Source: JASHPR01 sp963808705
Lineage (GTDB): Bacteria; Actinomycetota; Actinomycetes; Streptosporangiales; Streptosporangiaceae
DNA: 64,000 bases
Assembly (NCBI GenBank): GCA_963808705.1
Contig: CAWEHB010000011.1
Location: 148,000 to 211,999, forward strand
Reading direction: 5' to 3'
Shown here: piece by piece, positions 50,175 through 59,409 of the stretch
Layout of the letters: the number at the start of each line of letters is the position of its first letter
How positions within the stretch are numbered: the stretch's first letter is position 1
Position numbers and translations under genes: made by a program
Notes under the pieces: model-generated
Database searches by the model: none
The model's input: only the letters and a program-made list of their open reading frames with translations
What the model was told of the DNA's origin: nothing

Positions 50175-53100
50175 GATAGCACGTCAATCTAGGGCATCAG
50201 ACGAGTTGCGCCGTTACGGCCTGGAAACTTTCGCCCAGCACCTTCACGCCGCAGGGCGGGTCGATCGCCTGCTGGCACTTTTCGAGGACGACCGGTGGAT
50301 AAGTATGCGCCGCAACGGCGGCGACGCGACTCTGCTCGGATTGCGCTCGGACATCGACCTGGCCTGGCAAGCGCTGCAGGAGTTCGACCTAACGGCCGAC
50401 AAAGAGACGATAACCGGGTCCAGATCCAGGTTTGTGCATGAGGTCCGGCTCGCGGCAGTGCGGAGCAGTCTGGCTGCCCTTTCGTCGATCCCGGTCGCTC
50501 TCGTTGTACGGGCGGTGCAGACGGGCCTATGGTCCGTGGAACACGCCCTCGCGATGACTGCGGACCGCCCGGTGGTCCAGCATCTCGAGGTCTGTATCGG
50601 GCTGCTGGACCTTTCTGACCTCAACGACCACGATCGGCGCAAGGTGCAGAGGGTGAGCCGGGACATCGTTGTCCGCTCGGGCGAGGAACTGTCTGCCCGG
50701 GTGCTTATCGCGCTGTTCCGAAGAATGGACCCAAGTGCCGAGGCCGAGGCCGTCCGTGCGCGTCTTCAGGCGCGGGCAGAGAAGGTCGACGTCGACATCG
50801 GGGGCGCGCGGCGTGCGCTCGGCTGGGAACGTGATCCGACCCAGAACAGTATCGAGCCAGATGAGGTGATCGACGTTCTCGCCGCGCTGTCGCCCGGGCG
50901 TCGTGCTCCGTTGCTGGCCCGCGCAACCGGTGCGGTACTCACCGCCCTCCGTCCCCCGCCGCCTCCGCCTAGACAGGCGGACGATCCCGAGGATCCGGAC
51001 GCCGTCCCATTTGCTGGCTACATGAAAGACATGCTGCGCGGTCTCGCCGAAGACACGAGAGCCGATCTGAGCGGAGCCGAGTGGTTGATGCGCAATCTGG
51101 CGCCATACATGAACGAGCATCCGGACCCGTCCGCGTTCGGAGCCGATCTGGCCGAGCTTCTGGCCGACGGGTCTGCGCCAGGCCTGGCCCGCGCGACGGT
51201 CGAGGCGGCGGCCGACCACCTTGACCGCCAGACTCTCACGCGGCTCACATCGCTGGCCCAGTCCGCCGCTCCTGACCGCGAGCCTTCGGACGGTGCTGAT
51301 TTCGGCCGCATGGCGGGCGCGACTATCCGGGCCGAGCGCCGGAAGATGTACCCCCGGCGAGGACCATGGGAGCGGGCAACAGACTTGGAGACCGCCGACC
51401 TCGCCGTGAGCGAAGTCCGGGAACGCCTCACCGACATGGCCGCTGCGGCTACTGGCGTGGTGAGCCCAGGCCGAGACCGTCCAGGGCTTGAGGATACGAT
51501 CCGCCGGATAGCGGTGTTCGCGGCGCTTCCGCGCTATGTAGCAAGAATGTCAGCCGAGGAACTGTCGTCCGTGGTGGGTGCCGCCTTCGCGCAGCGGCTC
51601 TTGCTAGCCGAGTACGACGCGGTCGACGGAATCGACGGCGTCGAGGCGGACCTGTCGCCCGAGGGCATCTCCGCTCGTCGCGTGGTGCGTGGGGAACTCC
51701 TGTGCGTGGCCCTGGGACATGCCGTCGATAAGGCACAACCGCTAGTGGACGCCTGGCAAGCTATCCCGCCGGGACGGATCTCCTTGGCAGATCTTGCGCC
51801 CGTACTCGTCTACCTCCGTACGCTGCCGTTGGAGACGACACGGCACCAGCTCAATTCGCCAATGTTCACCGAGCATTACGACGAGTACACCCCACCGCTC
51901 CGGCTACAGGCACTACGCCTGGCCGCGCCATACCTCTCAGGCGCGGACTGCGAGCAACTGCTCACCGAGCTCGAGGAGAACGGCGACCCGCGGCTGCGGC
52001 TCGAGGCGTTGATCATTTTCGCGCCGCGGCTCGGTGCCGACGCCCTGGCAGATGTGCTGTCGGTGCTTCCTCAGTATGCCGACGCCCTTGAGCTGAGCTG
52101 GGCCCTCGAGGTCCTGACCCCGGATGACGCGGAGCTACGCAAGGAGGTGAATAGCTGGCGGCTGGCCGCGATCTCGAACATCACGGGCGGTGCCCGCATG
52201 GGCGAGGCGCTGGCGCAGTGGGCGACGGACGGTGGAGAGCCGGCCTGGCGGTCGGATCTCGTCCATCAGATCCTCGCGTCATCACCGCCGAACCGCCGAC
52301 TGGACGCGCTCGTGGCCCTCGGCTCGCGACTGGAGCAGGAACTGGACGAGCAGACCGCCCGATTGATCCTGGAACTGCCTGCGGTAGATGACACAGGCCG
52401 CTACAGCTGGCGGGCCGTCGGGATAACGACCCTCGCGCCACAGCTGCCCCCGGCGGTGATTCCCGACGCGTGGACGTCGGCCCGGGAGTTGCCTATGCGG
52501 ATGCGGATTGGCAGCAGTGAGGCGTTCGGTTGGCACTGGTCGTACGAATTCGCCCGGGCTGCGGCGATGCACGCGCTAATACCCCGCCTCCCTGAAGCGA
52601 TGCTGCGGGGGGCACTGCGGGACGCACAGGAGCTGTCCTGGACGCCGAGGCGGGCCGTGCTGACAGCGCTGGCCGAGCGCGCGGACGCCGATCTGGCTGG
52701 AGACCTGCTCGATTCCGTGCTCGACCGGGCGATGCGATATGCGGTCATGCCGGATCCTGGGCCGTCGCGCTTGATCGAGGGCGTGGAAGTGTTCGAGCCG
52801 ATGGCGATGTTCAAGATTCGCCGCGAGGTTGACACTGCCGAGCTCGTCGCAGCCTTGGCGCCAAGGCTCGATCGGGAACACCTGACACGGGCCGTTCGCT
52901 ACCTGCCAGAATTCACTAACGACGGCCCACGTTCCTGGTTGCCGGGACAGCTCGTCCCGTATCTGGATGGCGCGCTTCTGGCCGAGGTGCTGCCTCGGGC
53001 AGTCACCTCTGCGATGGCGTTCGTTATAGAAGATCCGACCCGGCTCGACTTGCTGACCTCTCTGCTACCACACCTTCGCGAGATGCTCGATGAGAAGGTC

Positions 53101-54501
53101 GCTCCGATCCGCGACCTAGTGCACCGATACTTCCCCAGTCGTCGCGACTTCCTGCTAGATAAGGCGGATAGGGAGGTAATGACCCAAGAAGACCGTGCCG
53201 CCTACGAGGGCTTTATTGCCACGTACCATCCCGATGATGTGTCGCTTCCGACCGAGTCGGCGGACATGTATGCTTTTGTTGAGTCCATGGTCCGCAATCC
53301 GCTGTTCATTGGTTCGATCGAGACGGTCTTGGCGCAGTCCCTGTGGAGCGTGCCGCTGCGCCTGAGGATCGATGCTATGCCCCAGATCGCCGAGTTCCTG
53401 CCTGACGACCTGGTCCGGCCGTTCGTCGATGAGACCGCCGCGAACGTCTTCAACCTGGCGGACCACGAAATGGAGACAGCTGTCGAACTGCTTGACGAGT
53501 TGCTTCCGTTCACTGGTCCGGAACAGCACCGGCGAGCATTGGAAATCGCGCGTGCCATGCCAGGTCCCAATCCGGTAGACCTGGCGGCAGTGGGCCGGAC
53601 CGTGTACCGCTCGGTCGCCAGGGGACTCTCGCAGTTGGTCCCCGCCTCCCGGAGTGCGGAGCCGACGAGCCCTGGCATGCAGATACGGGATCAGAGCATA
53701 TGGAACAGCGATCTCGTCGACGAGGTCAAAGGCCTCGCCGGGCCGCGCAGTTGGCTGTTGCTGGCCTTGGCCAGGCGAGCCCCGGCAGGCATCCGTGCCG
53801 ATGCATTTAACGTGTTGCTCGACTGTTCGGACGCTGAACTGGTGCATGCAATCCCTGTGGTGATGCCGGTAGAGGAGCCGGGGCTGAGGTCCCGGCTGAT
53901 CGCCCGGACCGTGGGGCTGCAGGCCGGGTTTGCACGCGCTTGGGTGCTCTGGCAACTAGCCGACGCTTTGACGCCGGCCGAGATCGAGGTCGTCGAGTCG
54001 GCAGCCCATGAGGCCGCGCGCGCCATCGCTGACCCCCTTGGCCGCGCCGTCGCCTGGCTGACCCTGGCGAACCTGCGGACCGAGGCGGGCAAGTTGCCTT
54101 ACCTTCGGGAGGCGGTGGCCGCCGTGGCTATGATCAAGGACAGAATCCACCTGACATGGGCACTCAGCGGAGTCGTAGTCGTGGCTAACGGGGATGCCTC
54201 CGCGATTGAGCATGCGCTCGCTATGGTCCTCGATCTATCTCCGGGAACGGTTCGGGCTCAGGCGATCACCATAGTCGCCGACGCGCACCCCGACCTCGGG
54301 TCGCTTCCGGATGGTCTCACAACCCGGCTCCGCGAGGCGTGCTGCATGGAGTTGCGACAAGCGGCGGGCCAGGGCCGCGCCGAGTTTCTTACCGCTCTCG
54401 CGAATCTACCCCGGCAATGGCTTCGCGGGATGCCGGACCGGCATAGGTTCGAAGCGGCTCAGGCCGTCCACGAAGTCTGCACCACCTATCACTGGTTTTG
54501 A
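50167..54501 (+). CDS. large helical-repeat protein, partner of the TIR-STAND NTPase
   Basis: This 1,444-residue, mostly alpha-helical, Leu/Ala-rich protein has no catalytic motif that I recognise. The first 60 residues (LRRYGLETFAQHLHAAGRVDRLLALFEDDRWI) resemble the segment that follows the NTPase in one-piece STAND proteins. The rest looks like HEAT/ARM-type repeats, with recurrent LxxLAPxL-type units at about residues 580-960. A short Pro-rich linker lies near residue 265. ATGTCTGA joins its start to the end of the TIR gene in the -2/+1 frame. It probably acts as the sensor arm. Function is inferred. Confidence 0.7.
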   Translation: MSEIARQSRASDELRRYGLETFAQHLHAAGRVDRLLALFEDDRWISMRRNGGDATLLGLRSDIDLAWQALQEFDLTADKETITGSRSRFVHEVRLAAVRSSLAALSSIPVALVVRAVQTGLWSVEHALAMTADRPVVQHLEVCIGLLDLSDLNDHDRRKVQRVSRDIVVRSGEELSARVLIALFRRMDPSAEAEAVRARLQARAEKVDVDIGGARRALGWERDPTQNSIEPDEVIDVLAALSPGRRAPLLARATGAVLTALRPPPPPPRQADDPEDPDAVPFAGYMKDMLRGLAEDTRADLSGAEWLMRNLAPYMNEHPDPSAFGADLAELLADGSAPGLARATVEAAADHLDRQTLTRLTSLAQSAAPDREPSDGADFGRMAGATIRAERRKMYPRRGPWERATDLETADLAVSEVRERLTDMAAAATGVVSPGRDRPGLEDTIRRIAVFAALPRYVARMSAEELSSVVGAAFAQRLLLAEYDAVDGIDGVEADLSPEGISARRVVRGELLCVALGHAVDKAQPLVDAWQAIPPGRISLADLAPVLVYLRTLPLETTRHQLNSPMFTEHYDEYTPPLRLQALRLAAPYLSGADCEQLLTELEENGDPRLRLEALIIFAPRLGADALADVLSVLPQYADALELSWALEVLTPDDAELRKEVNSWRLAAISNITGGARMGEALAQWATDGGEPAWRSDLVHQILASSPPNRRLDALVALGSRLEQELDEQTARLILELPAVDDTGRYSWRAVGITTLAPQLPPAVIPDAWTSARELPMRMRIGSSEAFGWHWSYEFARAAAMHALIPRLPEAMLRGALRDAQELSWTPRRAVLTALAERADADLAGDLLDSVLDRAMRYAVMPDPGPSRLIEGVEVFEPMAMFKIRREVDTAELVAALAPRLDREHLTRAVRYLPEFTNDGPRSWLPGQLVPYLDGALLAEVLPRAVTSAMAFVIEDPTRLDLLTSLLPHLREMLDEKVAPIRDLVHRYFPSRRDFLLDKADREVMTQEDRAAYEGFIATYHPDDVSLPTESADMYAFVESMVRNPLFIGSIETVLAQSLWSVPLRLRIDAMPQIAEFLPDDLVRPFVDETAANVFNLADHEMETAVELLDELLPFTGPEQHRRALEIARAMPGPNPVDLAAVGRTVYRSVARGLSQLVPASRSAEPTSPGMQIRDQSIWNSDLVDEVKGLAGPRSWLLLALARRAPAGIRADAFNVLLDCSDAELVHAIPVVMPVEEPGLRSRLIARTVGLQAGFARAWVLWQLADALTPAEIEVVESAAHEAARAIADPLGRAVAWLTLANLRTEAGKLPYLREAVAAVAMIKDRIHLTWALSGVVVVANGDASAIEHALAMVLDLSPGTVRAQAITIVADAHPDLGSLPDGLTTRLREACCMELRQAAGQGRAEFLTALANLPRQWLRGMPDRHRFEAAQAVHEVCTTYHWF

Positions 54502-54999
54502 TGCCTCTTCATTTGCCTGTGCGACCTCCAATGGGCTATACGCCGCTTGTCTCGGCAGATCCGGCCTCGCCCTCGAACGAGGTCCCAGCTCAGCCCCGGA
54601 AACACGCCGACCAGTGCCCTCGACCTTGTACGCCAGCCCGTGCCCATCAGGCCGCTTTGGTTACCTGGTAGACCTTCGTAGAGACAGCAGCCTTGGCGCT
54701 GTGTCTCGCCAGGGGTTGACATAGAGGCCCTTATCGGGCCGCTGAAGCCCGAGCTATCCCGCTGCGACCGTTGCTCGAGAAGACTGGCTGTCGGACAGTG
54801 ATCCTTGTCGTACTATCGCCTCTACGCTGCTCCTGCCCACACAACCAACCATGATCATTATAAGTGCAATGGTCCGGTGCCCTTGATTTTCAGGCACCAC
54901 CATAAGGCCTATTAGGCGCTAAAGGCAAACTGCTTAGCGCGAAAGTCAGGAATGCTTGGGAGTTACACGAGAACGGAGGGCGATGCCAGCCGAGGCGGG
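54502..54999. other. AT-richer 500-base gap with two hairpins
   Basis: No supported gene. GGTGCC (54876-54881) and GGCACC (54893-54898) form a hairpin, and GCGCTAA (54916-54922) and TTAGCGC (54934-54940) form a second. They may terminate the TIR-STAND operon or be operators. Confidence 0.45.
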
Positions 55000-55302
55000 T
55001 CACCACGGACCGTGGCTTACGCAATCTTGGCATCTGGACCTGGCTACCAGGTCGGGGCGCTCTCCGCCAGTGGCCAGCAGTTGCTCGCCGTTTCCGAGGC
55101 GCTCCCAGGCACGCGGCGTGTCAAGCGTGGCCCAGCGTCTGTAGTCAGGGTCGTCACCCTTGTGCGGGCATCCCGGGAAGTGTGCCATGCCGTTCGGGGA
55201 GATCCGCAATTCACGGTCCACCTCCGTGGTGGCGCGGCGTCTTTCTGCCAGCCCGTGCTCACAGAATCCGCGGTCCATCTCACACAGCTCGCAGTAGGCC
55301 AT
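55000..55302 (-). CDS. small Cys/His-rich protein (zinc-ribbon-like)
   Basis: From ATG 55302 the frame gives 100 residues beginning MAYCELCEMDRGFCEHGL and containing two more Cys-rich spots (HFPGCPHKG; RCQDCVSHG). The CxxC and CxH pairs suggest metal binding. No family name is certain and no ribosome-binding site is seen. A longer frame begins at 55353. It may belong to the acquired island. Confidence 0.5.
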   Translation of the reverse strand: MAYCELCEMDRGFCEHGLAERRRATTEVDRELRISPNGMAHFPGCPHKGDDPDYRRWATLDTPRAWERLGNGEQLLATGGERPDLVARSRCQDCVSHGPW

Positions 55303-55588
55303 GGAGTTCATGATGACGCGGCAGCAGAGGAAGGTCACGGATCCAGGGTCCATCCGAGCCGGTATCCGGTACTTGCTACCCGCTTCTACCGCGCAGCGCA
55401 GTTGGGCTAGCGGCCGGCCGACTCATTTACCGCTTCTGCCGCAGATCGGGCACGTGTTCCTGGTGTTTACGGTACGTGTTCCTGGTGTTTACGATGCGTG
55501 CGCAAGGGCCATCCAGGCATGGCGGCAGGGATTGGCCCTGAAAGCTGGCGCACTCAACCCGCCAGCCAGAGGAGCAGCTGACCTGGGA

Positions 55589-55798
55589 TCAGTGCTCGGG
55601 TTCGTACTTGAAAGAGAGCTGGAGCTTGGTGCGATAGGTGATCGCCCCGCCCTCGTCCAGGTGAATGTCCTGCTTGACGACCTCGGCCACCCGCAGATCG
55701 CGGAGCGTCCCGGCGGCGGTCCTGATCGCCTCCGCTGCTGCGTCTTCCCATGAAGTGCTGCTTGTCCCGATGACCTCGGTCACCCTGTACACGCTCAT
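55589..55798 (-). CDS. dodecin family flavin-binding protein
   Basis: The 69 residues fit dodecin length and pattern: MSVYRVTEVIGTSSTSWEDA, AIRTAAGTLRDLRVAEV and a beta strand ending YRTKLQLSFKYEPE. AAAGGAG precedes the ATG. Dodecins form hollow dodecamers that store or buffer flavins (FMN, riboflavin) and CoA. Confidence 0.88.
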   Translation of the reverse strand: MSVYRVTEVIGTSSTSWEDAAAEAIRTAAGTLRDLRVAEVVKQDIHLDEGGAITYRTKLQLSFKYEPEH

Positions 55799-56921
55799 AA
55801 CGGTCTCCTTTGACCACGTGCGGCCTGCTCTGGGGCTGCTGCGGCCAGCCTGTCACAGAGCCACCCTGCCCTGTCGCTGATGCAGGCAAGTGACCCCGAT
55901 GCCGGATCCTCAGCCGCGGCCCCCGACGATCGCGGTGTCGGAACGCTCGGTCATGCCGCATACGGCGCGTTAGGTCGGATGCGACGTGGCGGTATCGCCG
56001 TTCGCTGCGCCAGGCAGACGTCATCCAGCGATCCACGATGGCCTCCGGCGCTGTGGTCGTACCAGCCATCCCAGGTACTCGACCTAGAGCCGAGGAAGTG
56101 GCCCGGTACGCCAGCTCCCGTCAGACGATGACGTGCATCAATACCTGGGACAGGCACCTGTGCTCACGAAAGGCAGAGGCACGCGGGAGAGCCAGCCAGC
56201 TGTTCTTGTGACTGACGGGTCACATGGTATCGACACAGCGATCCGCCTGGGCGTTCGCCGCCCCGATGGTGCCCGGCCGTGATCGTTGGCCCAAGTAGTC
56301 GTGCTACTGTTCGATTATGACTATTGACTGGAAGTATCTGTCGGTAGTATTTTCGATATAGAGGCAGGCATGTAAGCACTGGTCACGCCGGCCGATGGGG
56401 AGCATCTGCATGTCCGTCACCAGCAGAGGGAAGCGAGCGTGATTACTGGAAATCCTCCCGTGCCTGGGGATGGAACTCTGCCAGATATTTCGATGTCCAT
56501 TCTGGGATGGGATTGACGTGTTGCGAGAAGGTCGCGTGTCGTCCCGCGCGTAGTGGTGTGGCAAGTCGTGCGGGCGCTGTGGGCATGACCTGGTCGGCGA
56601 GCCGGTGCGGGGCATGCACAGCTGCAGGTGTTTGAGGCATCACCGCCCCCGCCGCCGGTGGTGACCGAGTACCAGGTGCCCGCGCCTATCAGGCTGTCGG
56701 GCTTCCGCGAGAGCACGAACTTCTCGCTCATGCGGTGCTGGGCGAACTCGCATTAAAGTTGTGGGAGGTGCCAATATTCCAGTAAGTAAGAGAAAATGCA
56801 CCCAGGATGAGCAGGAAAATATGCGGCTCGGGAACCGTAACGATGCCGCACCGCAACCACCGCCAGCCGGCGAGCGAACGAAGTGAAACATCCGGTCCTA
56901 TGCCGCTGTGGTGGCGAGGTG
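55799..56921. other. 1.1-kb region, mostly non-coding, with one possible Cys-rich peptide
   Basis: Base composition is uneven, with AT-rich stretches near 56310-56370. The only frame with actinobacterial codon bias is the first 45 or so codons of a minus-strand ORF from 56731, listed separately. Nothing else is supported. Confidence 0.4.
56417..56731 (-). CDS. possible small peptide with GGGGGDAS and Cys-rich motif
   Basis: ATG 56731 opens a 104-codon frame. The first 45 residues have GC-rich third positions and include YSVTTGGGGGDASNTCSCAC; after that the codon bias disappears. A glycine-rich stretch before a short cluster of Cys, Ser and Thr is reminiscent of ribosomally made, modified peptides, but no modifying enzyme or transporter is nearby and there is no clear ribosome-binding site. 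Confidence 0.2.
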   Translation of the reverse strand: MSEKFVLSRKPDSLIGAGTWYSVTTGGGGGDASNTCSCACPAPARRPGHAHSARTTCHTTTRGTTRDLLATRQSHPRMDIEISGRVPSPGTGGFPVITLASLCW

Positions 56922-58004
56922 TCAGCGGACGCGGACGCCGTCGATGATGACCGCGATGGGTGAGGAGAGTATCGCGAGATCCTCGCGGGGATCGTCCTGG
57001 TAGGTCACCAGCGTCGTCGGCTGGCCGGCTCGGTCGAAGGATTCGCCGAGGAAGCGGTACCCGGTGGTGGTCGCGGCCTGGAGCGCGGCGGTTGGGTCGA
57101 GTCCGTGTTCGGCCAGCAGCGCGACCTCGCGGGTGATGGGCCCGGCGGTGTCGGTCCCGGCCAGGATGGGCACGCCCAGGCGGTGCGCGAGCGGGAGCAG
57201 CTGGCGGAGCCGGTGCCGGTGGTCGGCAGCTCGCCGCCGGGCGGCCTCTGGTGCGGTGCCGGGAAGGCCGAGCACCGCGCATAGCGTGGGCGTCCATGCG
57301 GCTCCGGTCTGGGCCATCAGTCGCAACGCCTGCTCGTCGATGGCGGTACCGTGCTCGATGGAGTCCACGCCCGCCCGCACCAGTTGGGCGACCGAATCTG
57401 TGGTGGTGTGGGCGGCGACACGGCCTCCGGCGGCGTGCACCGCGGTGACCATCGCCTCGATGGCCTGGATCGAGTACGTCGGCTGGGCCGGGCCCGACGG
57501 CATTCCGTCGACGACGAGGGGGAAATCGGCGATCACTTTCACCCAGCGGCCGCCGCGCGCTAGCTCGCCCAGCGCCAGCTCGGTCAGCCGCTGCTGGGGT
57601 GCCTCCTCCGGCAGCAGCGCCGGGAAGTACCGCCCGGCTGGGGCGAGGAACCGGCCGGCCGCCTGCAACCGCGGCATCCCCGGGACTAGGTCCAGCTGCA
57701 GCACCGACCCGCCCGGCGATCCGGTATCACGCACCAGGCACACCCCGCAGGCAGCCCACCCGGCCAGCACGTTCAGCGCCTCAGCCCGGCCCAGCGCGAC
57801 CGGCCCGCCGGCCGCCCCGCCCACGGCGGGATGGGCATGGGCATCCACCAGGCCAGGCACCACGTACCGGCCCGGCAGCAGCTCCGCGCCGGGAACCGGG
57901 TCGCTGGCCAGGCACCCCGCCGCGTCCATCCACAGATCGACCGGCCGGTCGCCATCCGGCAACGGCACCGCGCACACAGACCACGACATACAGCCAGTGT
58001 CCAT
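56922..58004 (-). CDS. amidohydrolase family protein
   Basis: This 360-residue metal-dependent hydrolase has the first metal pair VDAHAHP (about residue 55), a bridging Lys candidate in RWVKVIADFP, His ligands in VAAHTTT and DSIEHGTAID, and Asp in ILAGTDTAGP. The composite N- and C-terminal beta sandwich is present. It resembles imidazolonepropionase/prolidase-like amidohydrolases; substrate unknown. Codon bias is strong, unlike the broken genes around it. A second ATG at 57989 could also be the start. Confidence 0.85.
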   Translation of the reverse strand: MDTGCMSWSVCAVPLPDGDRPVDLWMDAAGCLASDPVPGAELLPGRYVVPGLVDAHAHPAVGGAAGGPVALGRAEALNVLAGWAACGVCLVRDTGSPGGSVLQLDLVPGMPRLQAAGRFLAPAGRYFPALLPEEAPQQRLTELALGELARGGRWVKVIADFPLVVDGMPSGPAQPTYSIQAIEAMVTAVHAAGGRVAAHTTTDSVAQLVRAGVDSIEHGTAIDEQALRLMAQTGAAWTPTLCAVLGLPGTAPEAARRRAADHRHRLRQLLPLAHRLGVPILAGTDTAGPITREVALLAEHGLDPTAALQAATTTGYRFLGESFDRAGQPTTLVTYQDDPREDLAILSSPIAVIIDGVRVR

Positions 58005-58408
58005 CCCGGCACCCGCTCAGGCGTTGGGACACCACCAAAGACAGCCGCCCCCCGACTCTCGCACATGTATGCCGCGATCAGGTACGTCCGGTCAGACCGG
58101 ACGGCCCGCGCGGCGGCCGTAACCCGACACCCGAGATCGACGAGCACCTCGGCCAGCGACCGAGCACGCGCTCCCAGAGATCGCCCCACAGTGGACCATC
58201 TGAACTCGGCCGCGGGCTACGTCGACCGACTGCATCACCCTAAGTGATAGGTGGAAGTCAGGGATAACGCCCGCCGAGCCGCCGTTCTGGCCGGTGTTGC
58301 ATTCAATCTCGGACGGACCCGCGACCGTGCAGACGAGGGTGATCTGTGCGTCATGCAGTTCGGCCGCCGCATGCGGGCCGCCCGGGCTGCTGCTGCCCGG
58401 GACCGTGA
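58005..58408. other. 404-base gap
   Basis: No supported gene. It contains the amidohydrolase promoter and flanking DNA of the broken beta-propeller gene. Confidence 0.35.
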
Positions 58409-58890
58409 TCAGGGGATGGTCGCCGTGTCGACCGCCTCCACCTGGCCGGAGCTGAAGTTAGAGACCAGTACCGTGCTGTTGGGAGCCGCCGTCATGTCCT
58501 TGGGAACAGGCCAGCCGGGATATGGCCGACGAGCGCGGGACGGCCGTCCAGCGCGTCGGCGACGTTGATTACGGTCAGGTCGGCGTGCGCGCCTGGCGCG
58601 TTGAATCGGTTCGAGTCGGCGACCACGATCAGCGTGCCATCGCGCACTGCGGTCAGCCCGACCGGTGCCTCGCCGACCCGCACCACCGCGACTAGCGCGT
58701 GCGACGGGTCGGTGAGCAGCCGGGCCGCCGCGAAGCAGAGCACGTCGTCGCTGGCCCGGCGGTCACCCAGACCTGCGTCCCGTTCGCTGCCGTAATCACG
58801 CGGACCGGCTGGCAGTCGGCATCGACGGTGGCCACGACCGAGTGCCCGGGGTCGGTGTCGGAGAGCCCCCTTCGGATAAGGCCATGGTGA
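58409..58890 (-). pseudogene. YVTN/lactonase-type beta-propeller gene, C-terminal part with frameshifts
   Basis: Three minus-strand frames join into one protein: a segment with ATVDADCQPVRVITAANGTQVWVTA, then DDVLCFAAARLLTDPSHAL and GEAPVGLTAV, then MTAAPNSTVLVSNFSSGQ and VEAVDTATIP ending at TGA 58409. Frame breaks fall near 58755 and 58497. The repeat pattern is that of secreted beta-propeller proteins. Upstream, to about 59220, weak coding traces may belong to the same lost gene. Confidence 0.65.
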
Positions 58891-59310
58891 TGCTAGACGC
58901 CGTTCGCGGTCGCCAGCCTGCCGAGGAAGGCGTCGTGCGGCCGGTGGGTGGCGAAGCGACGGCGCACTTCGGAGCGCCGCTGAGTGCCAGCAGTCACGCG
59001 GCGAGGGCATGGCCGCTCCAACCATGAACGCCCGGTCGGAGCCGCCGGTCAGGAGGTGCGCGACTGGCGCCCCGCTGCTCGGCCGCAGACAGCGAGCGCG
59101 GCAGCCACGGTCCTGCAGAGGGCGACACGAAGACCTCGGTCCAACTGCTTAAGACGCCAGCTGTCGGGACAATGTGCCAGGTCAGGACCTTGTCGGCATC
59201 CTGGCCAGCCGTAGCCTGCAATAGCCCATAGTGAGCAATTGTGTCGAAAGACTAAAAATAAGATCATTCGGACATGCAAGGTTCAAGCCAAGTCCGTATA
59301 CAAGATGTGC
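58891..59310. other. gap before the SorC-like gene
   Basis: No supported gene. Minus-strand traces around 59000-59220 may be the 5' part of the broken beta-propeller gene. The right end becomes AT-richer towards the next promoter. Confidence 0.35.
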
Positions 59311-59342
59311 CCGTTTGGAATATACTCAACTGAGCCAAACGG
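59311..59342 (+). promoter_or_regulatory. promoter with dyad operator upstream of the SorC-like/TIR operon
   Basis: CCGTTTGG (59311-59318) and CCAAACGG (59335-59342) form a perfect 8-bp dyad with 16-base spacing. The -10-like TATACT (59321-59326) sits between the arms. A DNA-binding protein on this dyad would block RNA polymerase, and the first gene of the operon encodes a helix-turn-helix protein. Confidence 0.55.
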
Positions 59343-59409
59343 TTGGGGCATGTGAACTTGCTAGTAACGTCGCGCCATCGGCCGAGCGACCAGAACTGGA
59401 GGTGACTCC

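Noticed and set aside
54952..55410. 152-codon plus-strand frame
   Set aside because: The opposite strand has the more convincing Cys-rich reading with CxxC pairs; the plus frame lacks a ribosome-binding site and motifs.
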